NCBI RefSeq assembly: GCF_028453695.1
Contig: NC_135781.1
Location: forward strand, 27,651,640-27,715,639
Source: Augochlora pura
Lineage: Eukaryota > Arthropoda > Insecta > Hymenoptera > Halictidae
Direction: 5' to 3'
DNA length: 64,000 nt
In this document: positions 37,201 through 49,100 of the stretch, piece by piece
Numbering within the stretch: position 1 is the first letter of the stretch
Layout of the letters: the number at the start of each line of letters is the position of its first letter
Notes under the pieces: generated by a model
Databases searched by the model: none
The model's input: only the letters and a program-made list of their open reading frames with translations
Told to the model about the DNA's origin: nothing
Position numbers and translations under genes: made by a program

Positions 37201-37854
37201 GTTTTCGCAGCGAATGCAGCGTATCGGCTGCGACCTGTTTCCTGAACGGGACGCAGCCAGTTACTTGAAGGGCTTGCCAATGAAGCATCCGGTCGCGGAG
37301 AAACATCTGCGCGACTGCATGGCACTGTTGTCCACCAGCTACGTGTTCGCTTGGTCCCGCTGGAACGCGACCAGGAGTTTCTGGGAGATCGTCGTGCAGT
37401 TCAAAGAGGTGCACGGCTGCGTTGCCAAAGAGGTAACGACGCTACTGCGTTAACTGTCTAACGAGGATGCACCTAGAATCGAAATGCACGGCTAGAAAGT
37501 AGCGGTAGACAGCAACAGACTGAGCAATCAATGTCTCGATCTTCTTAGCGCACGAATTTAATGCTGCTGGTGTCACCGTGGCGTACGATGCGCGTGCGCT
37601 GCACCGAGGTCAGCCCCGAATTCACCGATCTGCCACTGGAGGACGAAGACAACAAGGTAGATCGTCGAACTATGGTTTGAACCAATGGACCCTTAAGTCT
37701 ACGTTACTTACAGTTCTACGCCGACCTGTACCAGCTGGCCACGAACACCGCGGGTATCAAGACCCGTATTCTTATCGAACAGATCTCGTTCAAACTGGTA
37801 TCGACGGTTGCACAACTTCTCGAACGCACCAACGTGATCAGCATGTCCTCCTGA
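34261..37854 (+). CDS. DNAI7: DNAI7/CASC1-like axonemal dynein intermediate-chain-associated protein
   Basis: Fourteen coding exons: 34261-34364, 34439-34625, 34698-34838, 34900-34974, 35034-35233, 35299-35483, 35577-35873, 35965-36126, 36188-36341, 36664-36955, 37052-37147, 37211-37432, 37549-37656, 37714-37854. They sum to 2364 nt, or 787 residues. DNAI7 is an axonemal dynein factor; in insects motile or sensory axonemes occur in sperm and chordotonal neurons, so expression there is expected. Residues about 36-95 form a Glu/Gln-rich coiled coil. The hallmark WDRYMTCDGLPDP block follows at 98-110. A basic Lys/Arg linker lies near 340-360. The C-terminal domain carries TVLGGVFRVDLIHQPPQP and DTVFWFEPPLVAHWIPEKKIWST. 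Introns 34626-34697 and 36956-37051 are multiples of three and stop-free; removing them restores family alignment. A start at 34261 is conservative, since the frame is open upstream. Confidence 0.88.
36371..36570. repeat. Diverged tandem duplication in DNAI7 intron 9
   Basis: Segments 36371-36440 and 36501-36570 share the same order of short blocks (AACAGAAA, TCTGTT, GTACAAGCG, TATCTAA, TGTTTTA) at a spacing of 130 bp. It makes this intron longer than its neighbours. Confidence 0.5.
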
Positions 37855-39967
37855 AGAAACTGTTGGACCCGGGATTTGCTAACGATATTGCATGATACGA
37901 GTCATTTTTTCCAAATGAAATCCATTTTATTCGAATACGTGACGTATCTCGAGCATAAAGCGATATTCAGGAAATAATATACGTCTCCGTTCGATCTGCA
38001 GTTGAACGCAAAACGATATCTCGAAGGAAACACACACAGCGATATCGAGATTACGGCTAAGCGGCAATTAGAGTTAATTGATGCGCTTCGACGGGTGGTG
38101 TCGAAAAATGGGACCGGGATTGGAATGCGGGAATGAGGAACGGGTTTCTGGTGGGATGATGGTCCGAGGGACTGGGAGGAAGGTAACAATAGGGAACACT
38201 ACGATACGGAAGTGTTCGAGTCGTCGTCGTTGTAGTCGCTGTCGTTATGGTCGTCGTTGACGTCATCGTGAACCCCATAGCCATGGCTAGGCGTCAGCGG
38301 CAACAGGCGATGCCGCCCGTTGCTACCACCGCCGCCGGAAACGCGACATCGTTCTAATATATTAATTACGTTTGCCTCGCCATTTTTTCTGTTCCCCATT
38401 TAACATCCACGAGTACATAGATTAATTGTTTGATCTGTTTCTTTCGATACGATCGAGTTTTTTTTTTAACGTATGTGTACGCAATACGAAGCTAAAAAAT
38501 ATACAGTGATGCTAACCCAGATCTACACTCGAACACGCGGAAGAGCAGTCGGCTTTCGACTTTCGATCATCGCTGCGCAAACGCCATCTTGTTCGGCTAA
38601 TCCTTGGATTCTTCGATCGCCTCTTCCGCGTGTGCAGCGAACATAGGCCGCACCACTTTGTATCCGCTACATTCTCTAACTACGTGTTTCCCTATATTCT
38701 TTGCCACCTTCGTCCCGACCGTTTGATATGCGTTCCAAATCGCCACGTACCTTTCTTCTTTTTTTTTTTTACATTTTTATCTGCTCTTTTGTTTTTCTCG
38801 TTTGGTTACTTTTCTATCACACTGTAGCAGCGTTGCATTTTACGAAAATATCAACGCCTGTGCGCTCTTCCCGATTTCTCTATCTTTGCTCCCCACTCTC
38901 TCCCCTCTAATCTCGCGCTAAACATCACGCATACTAATCACAATCGTACTAAAATGCACGCTCGCATACACACATATAGACACGTGTGCACGCACATGCA
39001 GGCACACGCGCGCGCACAACTGAAAACAGACGATGCATTGATTCCGTCAGACTAGCTTTCTCCTTCTCGCTCTCTCTTCCGCCCCCTCCTCTCTCTCTCT
39101 CTCTCTTTCTCTCTTTCTCTCTACGCGCACACAGTCGTCACCACCTATCATTCTTTTTACTTTCTTTTGTTTCTTTTTTTCTTAACTTTGTCAGCTTTTG
39201 TCTCGTTGCTTTCGGACCGGTACTCGCGCGCACCGCATCTCGAGAATCCGAAAGAACGAGGAGAGGCCGAGCGATCGTTATCGTTTTTTCCTCCCGTATA
39301 CCCTCATCCCTTACGAACGAACTTAGGGTTCACGCGTTGCCTCGCAGAAACACAGTGTTACCGATTTTTTGTCTAGCTGAACCGCACCGCTTGATCTCGC
39401 TCGGATCCGATAACGGGATTCCATCGCTGCTAAGCTCGTAAACGTCGAGCAACGACGCGTTTTCTCTCGCGCGTATTAAAATCCTATTAAACGCTCGCTA
39501 AAACGTTATCGCAAACTCGAACTTGATTCGTAAGCTGTTTACGATTGAGGTAATCCATGGTATAAGGCCCAATTCTCATCCAGTTCGAACTATAACGCGT
39601 ACTTAGCTGAATATCCTACGTATCTCGACGATTCGTTTGGCTCTAAAAATCAGTTTAGAATTAACGCGCGTTCTAAGATCGCGACGGAACAGTGTGTGTT
39701 TTTCTTTTATTACGTTTTCTGTTTTTTTGGTTTTCTCATTAAATCGCAACATTCCCTACCGATTGCTCGACCGACAAATCACCTGGCTTGTGTTCGATGA
39801 TCGCCGCTGGATAATGAACCACTGGCCGTCGCTGTGTCGTTGGTTTACGCCCGGTGCGGCACAGGCACGGTCGGCGGCCATTTTGTCGCTCTTTCCGGGC
39901 TACCTCCGTCCGTGCCCGGTCCTAAACGCTGAACAGATATTCTCGCGATGCGCTTGAAGGCTCGCAG

Positions 39968-40093
39968 TTATTCTCTTCCCCCTTTTCTTTCTCCCTCCCT
40001 CCCTTTCTTTCTTCTCTCCTCTCTCTTTCTCTCTCTCTCCCTCACTCTCTCTCTTTCTCTCTCTCTCTCTTTCTCTTTCTCTTTCTCTCTCTT
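39968..40093. repeat. (CT)n-rich low-complexity tract
   Basis: Nearly pure pyrimidine on the plus strand, dominated by CT dinucleotides with TTTCTC interruptions. Confidence 0.85.
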
Positions 40094-41495
40094 GTTCGAC
40101 TTGGCCTCTGTCGTCGATTAGAGATTTTGGCACTTGATTCGATGATGCGCCAGCGCGCACGTTACCAAAATGGGTCGCAAACCACCGGAAGCGGACGCGC
40201 GAGCGTTTCTTTCGTCGTCGTCGACGAGCAAGCTCGGTCGCGCGAGGACGAACGCCGACTATGTCAATTATATTGCAGCGCAAGATCGAACGCCATCATT
40301 CAAACTTTGAATGTTTAGAGGAACCAGGGTCTCGGCTCGAGCGGCATCATTTTAAACGCGCAACGTTCCTTCGTAACGTCGCGCGGGAACTAACCTCTTC
40401 TCAACGTCGAGACGCGCGACGCTACAGAGGGAACGCCCCGATACACATTGGACTATGACATACAAACGTTAGTCTAACGGTTTCCCTTTGTGCTAGAGGA
40501 TACTTGGGTGTACACAGATGCGATGCGTGTACGTGCGGATGTGTCCGAATCCTGGCAAACGAGTGTCGCGTTGCGCGCGTCGTACCTCCGAGCATAAACA
40601 GAGTGAGAACGCAGGTTGCAATCAGTTGCAATTGGTTGCAATCGTTTGTAATCAAATGCAATCGCCTGGTGTCGAAGTATCGTAAATGTTCGGAGACGAG
40701 GCTCGAGCGTTCGCGACGGAGAGATGCGATCGACAGATCTTTCTGGCTACGAAAGATACTCGACAACGTGTACGGTGCTCGCGGTGCTCGGAGTAACGGT
40801 GCGACCGTGCATATTTCGAGTCGCGCACGCATCTGTCCGTGTCTCTACGGAGCGTCGACGCTCTCGTGATCTCGCACGCTGTACTCGTTCTGGCGCCGTG
40901 TCCTCGTTTTAGTTTCTGTTTCGTGTGTATATTGTTTGACTCTGTTGTGCGGTGTCTGTTGAACCGCGCACGCAAACGCTAACGCAAACACTAACGCAAA
41001 CACTAAACGCAAAAACCCCTAAACGCAAACACTAACGCAAAGACGCAGACGCAAAAATTGCACACGCACACTCATGCTCCCCGAGCGCAAACATGTTTTG
41101 TTTTTTCTTTTAAATGGTTTTTCGCTTTTTTTTCTCTTTGCTCTCTGTTATAGCTGTTTTATCATCTCAAGTTTGTATGCGTGCGACGCGGGATCTCGGC
41201 CCGCGCGCGCGCGGAAACACGGGTTTTCTTTTTGCGATCACTGTCTGATCGGTACTACGGTTTTATCGTCAATAACAGCAAACTAGTTTGGATGTGTAAC
41301 GCTTAAGATTAATTCAGGGTATAACACCGATCACAATTTTATCGTCGCTTCCAAAAAACTCCGACTTTGTCGATACAAAAGTTCCGTCAAAAATATCGCT
41401 GCTTTATCGTTTTCTACTAGTAAGAATTCAACATTGTGTTCCGGTGTCCCGTTCCGATCGATCGTCAAATTTCAGTTTGCGACGTTCGATGGTGA

Positions 41496-41507
41496 AAGAG
41501 GAAAGAG

Positions 41508-41542
<35 letters not shown>

Positions 41543-41580
41543 TGAAGAGGGGAGAGTGTGTGTGTGAGAGAGAGAGAGTT
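41496..41580. repeat. (GA)n microsatellite
   Basis: GA dinucleotide run with AAA and TG interruptions, complementary to the CT tracts at 39.1 and 40.0 kb. Confidence 0.85.
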
Positions 41581-41633
41581 AGACAGAGATTATTGACAAA
41601 GATGAACAATATGTGGGTGGGGAAAATTCTGGA

Positions 41634-41700
41634 CAGAATAGAATAGAACATAATAGGTAAGAATAGAATAGAATAGAATAGAATAGAATAGAATAGAAGG
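41634..41700. repeat. Pentanucleotide (GAATA)n array
   Basis: About nine copies of a 5-bp unit, the last eight nearly perfect. Confidence 0.85.
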
Positions 41701-42351
41701 TGGAACAGGAAGGACGACTGCGACAATACGAGAAGATTCGACCGTTCAAAGATGCGCAGACGATACGCAAGCGGACGCGAGATGGTTGTGAGATGGAGGA
41801 AGACGGTAAAGAGACTCGAGCAAAGAAAATAGATTGCAGATTTCATCGAATCGATGAGTAGTCGAAGCTCGTTTCGGATCAACCACGGACTCTTCGGCCG
41901 CGGGCAGAAAGAGCGCGAAAGACAATATTTGTTCATTTGAAAGACGCGTCCGCACAAACGAGGCTTCCCTCCCATTCACAATGCTGGAATCGAAAGACAC
42001 CGGATAATACGAGACATAGAAAATGCTTAGTCGCGTCGAGTCAACGGGTATTCGAAGCAACGGTATTACGTACTCGGTACGTACTTACGCGTGCAAAACA
42101 GCCATAAAAATAACGTTCGATGTAAATGTCAATAAAGTCGCGAAAGTAACATCGATCGGTCGCTGTTCGTCGAGCGTCTTGGCCGCTCGATTTACGTACG
42201 TATACGTCGCGCGGCACGCAATCTTGCGTGGAAAACGAGCTCGTTAACGTACGAGTCAAAGGTGAATTCGATACACTTTTGCCGAGAGTCGTTGTCGCGC
42301 ACTAAAAAAGATAGAGAGAATGAGATATTCGTGAAAAGGGGGAGCGGAAAC

Positions 42352-42404
42352 AAGAATAAGATAGATAAATGGGTAGATATGTAGATAGATAGATAGATAG
42401 ATAG

Positions 42405-42461
<57 letters not shown>

Positions 42462-42478
42462 AAGAGAGACAGAAAGAA
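42352..42478. repeat. Compound (GATA)n/(GA)n microsatellite
   Basis: GATA units pass into GA units within one tract. Confidence 0.85.
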
Positions 42479-43127
42479 TGATTGAGAACAGAACGACCGG
42501 AAGTATCCTGGTGACCGGGAACGAACGAAATGTACTGACGTCGATACGAGAACGAGTCGATCGCAAAATGAAGGAGTCGACACGGTTCAAACGGAAATCG
42601 AGTTCGCCTCACGGAATTCTTCTCGTTCGATTCGAAACCATCTACTAGAATATCTTGATCCGTCTGCTCGGTCCCGTACCGTTCTATTTCCGATCCTATC
42701 CAATCCTACGTCCGAAACCGATTCGAACCGATTCGATCCGTCTCGTCTCGAGTCTCGACTGCGAGGAACTCCCGATTCGAAGTCCCTCGAAATTTCATTC
42801 CGGTTTCTTCCGCGAGGATAATTTAACCGTGAAAGAAGACCGATATTTACCGATCGCCGACGACGCGATTATTCGTCCCGTGAAAAACGCAACAACGGAA
42901 AACGTACACGTTTTTGGTCGACGTTCGGACCCGAAACCGAGACGACTCGACGCGTTGCAAGTCGAGACGATTTCAGTCGGTATCGCATCGTCGGAAGACA
43001 AGGAATATTTCAGAGTTTAGCAAGGTTCGAGAGACCGGGAGGTACTGGTTCAAAGGTATGACGATGAATTCGCTCCCGCGAAATCCAAGAGTCGCGTGCG
43101 CCTACGTTTTTTTTAACTTCCGCCCCT

Positions 43128-46100
43128 TTACTCCGGCTTGAGCCGGTGCCACTGGACGATTGTCTGCCGTGGCTTTGTGATCATGTCCTGCCAGTGTTTC
43201 GTTTCGTTCGCCCCGCTGCCGTTCTTCCCTGTAACCAAAGACCGGACAAGTTCTAGAAAAAAGCTATACAACCAGCACAACTTTTGCACAAGCAAGCTCA
43301 ATTTTCAATCGCGATCTCTGCGATAATTACATGGTCGTGCAACCTGAATGAAAACCGAGGCACCATCGCTTTTATTGGAAAAGATCATTCGATCTATTTA
43401 TTCAGTCTCGGAAGGGAGAAAGCGAGCTATAAGTAGAAAATATCTATAAGCTTTAACGAAGCAGCTCTCGCACATGAGACACAATGAGAGCTAAAATAAT
43501 TCCGACCAGCTTTCCCGTATAAATAGTCCCGGTGAAAGGCGATATCCGAATCAGCTTACCTGCCAACTGAATTCGGCCGATCAGCTCGTTTCTTCCGATA
43601 TTATCGAAGTCCATGACCATAACGTCCAATGAACACTCTCGAATCTTCTCCCAGGGAACGTTGAAAGAGAACGCCTCGTTGAACACCGGATCCAAAGTAC
43701 ACTTAAATATAGGGGTCTTCCGTTTCTCGATCCTCTTGTCGCCGAATTGCAACCAGACCTTCACGTACGGATCTGCGGATAGAGGAACGGTCATCGATGC
43801 AGTCGTTCCGAGTAACGACTGCCCGCGTGCTCACCTGATTTTCCATTGATGTCTTTCGCTTTGAGATTCCTCGCTTTCAGCAACGTTAAAGTCAGCACGG
43901 AGTTGCTCGGATGGTAGCACAACGAGCACAACAATTCCCCGCACTTGTCCTTCGCCGGAGGCTTCAGAGCCTTCCAGAATGAGGGTTTCTCCGAAAAGTC
44001 GACCTACGGCAATCGAATCGATCAGCGAATTTGCGAACGTCGACGCGGGCGCGGTCAGGCGCGGTCAGTGGCGGTCATCGGCGGTCATCTATAGCTACAC
44101 AGTCGGACATTTAGCATAGTCCGAGGCTAGACAACTACCCACATATCGCGCATTTTGCCCAAAACCCAATATCGAGAATAATAAGGGTGCCGAGAGCCGA
44201 ATAAAAAGCGCCACAACGTTATTATCAATCGACCGAGGGTTGTTTGACCCTGCCGAACGGTGTCGGTTGCTTCTTGAACAATATGGAGACTACGGGGACT
44301 ATCAGGGTCTTCGAATAAATTTTGTGGCTTCCGGGGTCAAGATACAATCAAAAGCCTCTAGTGTCGTTGGCGCGTTTGCAATTTACGAAATCATTTCGTC
44401 ACGTTAGACATCAAAAACAGATGGCAATAGAATTATACAGTAGTCTTTCCGATAGTAAGCTATACAGAAATTGTCTCACGGACTCTGCTCCCTTATATAA
44501 CTTGATCGTTTCAATGAATTCAATGAAATATTACTTGCAAATGTTACACGGTTTACGAATTTATATAATATAATATCAATTTTGTTATTTCGTCGATGGA
44601 ATGTCTAAAGCATTCAAGTGCATTTGCCCTACAATTAACTGTTTCTGAGATATATAATATTACTCTTTTAAACAAGAAATAATACACAGTATTTTCATGA
44701 AAATAAATATCACAAACAATTCCTCTCGATACGTGAAAAGCGAACAAACAAACATCACGCAATTACCTTCAAATACACTGTAATGTAGCGGGACACGATG
44801 AACGAGATTTGTTCAGACCAACAGGTTTTACCAATTGTAAATAATGTGTAGCAATAATATAGATTGAGGGGTTCTTATTCGAGGGATTTTGAAAAGTATT
44901 TACACGAACATCGGCATTAATGGTAATTGTACCTGGCAGAGCGGTAGGAATATCTCGCCGATTGAATCATCCCTCGAGAATCGGTCGTAGTCGAACACGT
45001 GTAAGTGCAGTACTCTGCTCTGCAATTTCTGAATCGGGAAACCTATAAACAGCGAATGAATAGCGTACACAGCGTAAACGGTCGAGACGCCTCGGCCAGT
45101 CGTACGACCACGATCGTTTTCAGTTTACCTTCGAAGTAAAACGTTTCGTTCCAACGCGGATTGAGCGTGCGCCTCTTTATTTTGGTCTCGAGTCGATGCT
45201 TCTTGTCCGGCAGAAGGGTGACACGAACGTAGGGGTCGGACGTCCCGGACAGATCCTTCGCCGGCAAATCTTTGCCCTGCAATCAAACAAATCTATATGT
45301 CTCTTTGTCCTTCGGTTTCGTCTCGCTTCTTTCGTTCCTCGTATCTTTATTGTAATGCCGAAATCGACGGGAACGACAAGTGCACGCGACAAAAGTAAAT
45401 GCTGTTGGAGAAGTCACTGACTTGTATGATACGAAGAATAAGCGTTGTATTTTGGAAATCGTACTCCAGGCTGAAGTGTATTTGACCGACGTTCTCGCTG
45501 GGCTCCGAGTTGTCGATGTACATGTCGACCAACGACATGGATCTGCTCTGCAGGAATGCTTTCTGGAAAAAAAAGAGAACGGAAATCGATCGTTGTTTTC
45601 TTTTCATCGTCACCTTATCTTTGGCCAACAATAAGGTTTGGGTGTCACGCGAATCTCCGTTATCCTGTCAACCCTCCGACCAAGAAAGAATAATATTAGG
45701 ATGTTCTATAACCAATCTTCGTCTGCTCAAATTTCCACGCGGTGATGAATATGTATAGGCTAATCGCGCCATTTTGTTTCATTATTCGCAGACGCTCGAA
45801 GACGTACACAGGTTGTTCCGAACTCGAGTGACCATGACTTACGAATAGCGTTGGTTCGCGAGTTCAAACTGGGGCACAACGCAATAAATAAATTAGGCCG
45901 CGAACCTGCTCCCGATTTATCTCCGACAGTATTCTTTGCCCGATCAAACTTGCTACTTGGTGAAACATTGAGACCATTGTCTGGAGCAATAAAACTTCTG
46001 CCACAGAAGCAACGCTTCGCGGTATCCTTCGAAAAGTTCGTGTCGCTGTTACGCGTCATGCTGGAATTGTAATCTCTCGCCTAATACGAACGAGGCTCCT

Positions 46101-49100
46101 TCATTTGTTTCTGGTGTCTCCTCCACATTGATTAAGTACCCCTTTGTTCCCAGCCTGAGAAGGAAAATATACGTCTCGCGGGTCGTCCCGAGTGTACATT
46201 TTATTCTCGACGCTTCGTTAGTCTCGCAACTCAATTTTCTACAAAAGAATAATCTCGCGAGTGTATCATTCTTGTCGGTTATCGAAAAGCTTGTTCAAGC
46301 AAAAATTCGTCTCAAGGTCATATAGGACAAGCCCATTTTTAGATCTCTCCTAATCAAGGTCGCGAAGATTGATGACTCGAACCTTGACGACTGCGAATAC
46401 TTGTATGTATGTGTACGTCGTCGTTTAAAAGTCTATCGATTAAGAAAGCATCTCTTGCTCGTCGAAATCACTTAAAATAAACTTTCCAAGACAGGGAAGA
46501 TATTTCAGATGGTACACTTTAAATTATGCTCAACCCATAGCCTACCAAGGTGAAACGATCGACGTTCTAGAACCTTCGGAGAGGCCAGTAATTTTTTTCA
46601 AACAACGCTTTTGTCGTCCTATCTTCGGTGACAGGATTGATAAGACTTATGGAAAAATACTGTTACACTTTTTGCCTGTAAGCTGCTTCCATTTGTCATT
46701 ATTGTTAACAGTAATTTGTTATGTGAAACAATAATCTATATCGATTTATTAACTGATGCATTACATGTTAAATATCAGATTGTCTTCTGAACTGTCCATT
46801 TATAATACGCCAACATTTACTCTACCGTTTAAACATTAATAATAGGAGGACAGAAAGTTATTTACACGTGGAAGACGCGAATAATATCTGTATTTAATGG
46901 ATTGAGTTATAAACCTTCGTAACAAGCCTAACATGATGTTACACTGCATAGTGTTAAATTGTGTAATATTTAACAGCATTGTGACCAATTTCTTTAGAAT
47001 TTTATGAAACATTGGAGAGTGGGTACCTCGTAGTCTAAATGAACGTGCAACCAGTTCAGGGTTAAATCAATTTCTCTGATCGAAACAAGAACTCTCGATC
47101 GGGAAACTCGTGGGTTACGAGAACGTAACTATACCGAGCAATTTATTTTCAACGATTTGCCGAATGCCGTAAAATGGCAACTGGTATCGAGGTTCCCGTG
47201 TGACCCTACTTTGCCACGGATTGAAACACGAGTCCGCTGATCGTCGTTTATTTCCCAGCGGCCTAATCGTGCCAGTTGCCAGTATAAACTAGAAACTAAA
47301 AGCTAGAAACTAGAAGCTAGAAACTAGAACAAACCGAGGGGTGATCTCCTTTGACGTTCTGCAGCTGTTTGTTTTGCGCTCCTGCGGTGGGCGTGCGTGG
47401 CTCGCCGGCTCCGGCGACCATGCTGCCGGCGCTGCTACCGGAAACCGGGTTGCCACCGGCCATTCCGCTGGTGCTAGCGTTCGCATTGCCTGTACCCGGC
47501 CCCGAACTACTCGCGCCGGACCCTGAAGCGGTGGACCCGCCGCCGCTGCACCCTAAGACCGTTCCTGAAGCCGATCCGGTCGCTGCGAGGACGGTTCCGC
47601 CCGCGCTCGTCCCTCCGGTTCCGATGCCTCCGCCTCCAGGCCCGCTACCGGAAGCCGCCGGTTTGTTCGCCGGACTGCCGGTCGTTCTGAAGCAGAGTCA
47701 TCTGTCCAATTACCTGGCCCTCTCACACCCTGACCCCCCACCCCCAACCCGTACCGCTACTGCTACCCTCTTCCTCTTTTCGTCGCTGTCGTCTGCTTTT
47801 CGCGAGGTTACCGAGCTCGTTTTCAAACAGTGTTCTGGGCTTTTGGATCTTTACGGTGGCAATCATTCAATTTACATTGATACACCTAGCCTCCGATAAT
47901 CTTCCTATAATGGAGGACAAATGACATGGTAATAACCATGAACAAAAGAGAAATGTTACCTTCCGAGGATCACTTACAGATGAACCTCGGTTATATCAAA
48001 GAATTGAGCAAATAGGGGTGTTGGTATAATAAAACAAATATTTTGTTAGAGCAATGTGTAATTCTTTACCGATTTATACAGTACATTGTGTCACGTATGA
48101 ATCGACTTGGATTGAATAGTCTGTACGTAATAGTTTACCTTTTAATTTGATCAATTCGATTACTTTTTTATTTGATTTTTAAACGAAACTTTACTAGGAT
48201 ATCCAGAATGCGAAAGATGTAAAATATAAGTACAGATGTACAATTTTGTGGGAATTCATGCAGTTCATTTTCGACTCTTAACGTACTAATAATACGTTCA
48301 AAGCTCAAAGTTTCGAATACTTTATGCATCTTTATGTATTTTAATTTTTTTTCTTTCTTTATCATCGTATTAATATATTTGCACTTCTGACATTGCCAAC
48401 AGGTTACACAACCCACATATCACAAATGATAATAATAATAATCGAGGTTTACTGTATCTAAGAGTCGCTGACCTCGGGTTGGTTAAAATTAGACCATATT
48501 TAAATGATTCGGTGCTTCGGTACTTATGCGAAAAATGCCACGGAACAGCGTATCGCTCGTATGAATAGTGGCATTCTTCGCGTGTAGATGGGGCATCTGG
48601 CAACGAAAGGGTTGAATCCTCGGATCGTTTTATTTAGCTTATGCCTCGGTGGAAGCCAATTGGCTTGTCGGGTAAGTTTCAACCCTCGTCCAATCCTCGT
48701 TTGCCTAGCTTTACCCTCCCCAGTGCTCGGGCCAATATGACCCGAAACTTTTATATGAAAGCTCACGACTTTACGGGAAAGTCTTCCGGCTGACACAATG
48801 ATTTAAAGAAGATATATGGGGCTCGAACCTTACGCCCAACAGAATCTTACTTAATTCGAGTCTCATCGAATTTGCCTATGAAAATGCGAATTTGCATAAA
48901 GTTCCGCAGTCTAGTCGTAACAGCTGTCCACCCCACTCCAATCGCCCCGAACGTTCTAAGCCTGTAGCGATAGGAGCCGACTGGACAGCTGTTATGATCG
49001 CTGGCTCGACGCCTCGGGTACTAATTTTGTTTCGTTCTATAATTAACGAGGAATGGTTATTCACGGACTACGAATCCTCGCACGAATCCCCCCGATTGTG

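Larger units (their letters stand above)
37855..43127. other. Tail-to-tail region, probably mostly the Syt7 3' UTR and flank
   Basis: 5.3 kb without a supportable coding exon. The left edge holds the DNAI7 3' UTR. The rest is GC-rich in places and crowded with simple repeats: CT runs at 39061-39125 and 39968-40093, GA runs at 41496-41580, a GAATA array at 41634-41700 and GATA/GA at 42352-42478. Short tandem motifs lie at 40605-40670 (about 10 bp, GTTGCAATC-like) and 40975-41060 (about 12 bp, AACGCAAACACT-like). Neuronal genes such as Syt7 often have long 3' UTRs, so this assignment is plausible but inferred. Confidence 0.35.

Noticed and set aside
40965..41060. Regular short repeats that could suggest an array
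   Set aside because: Units of about 12 bp (AACGCAAACACT-like) without spacers are a simple tandem repeat; CRISPR is not expected in animal nuclear DNA.
42655..43020. 121-codon open frame beside the Syt7 3' end
   Set aside because: Composed of repeated CGATTC-like motifs; antisense frames are open too and no family resemblance is seen.
45843..46060. Possible extra Syt7 exon on the minus strand
   Set aside because: Acceptor and GTAAGT donor are good and entry phase fits exon 1, but it exits in phase 1, which puts a stop at once in exon 3. It could only be a truncating alternative exon.
47351..47899. 182-codon Pro/Ala-rich open frame on the plus strand
   Set aside because: It is antisense to the Syt7 linker exon; Gly/Ser codons read backwards give Pro/Ala, and the minus frame fits the Syt7 splice phases.
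48815..48900. GGTTCGAGCCCC on the minus strand, like a tRNA B box
   Set aside because: No A box or cloverleaf arms could be placed upstream at the right spacing.
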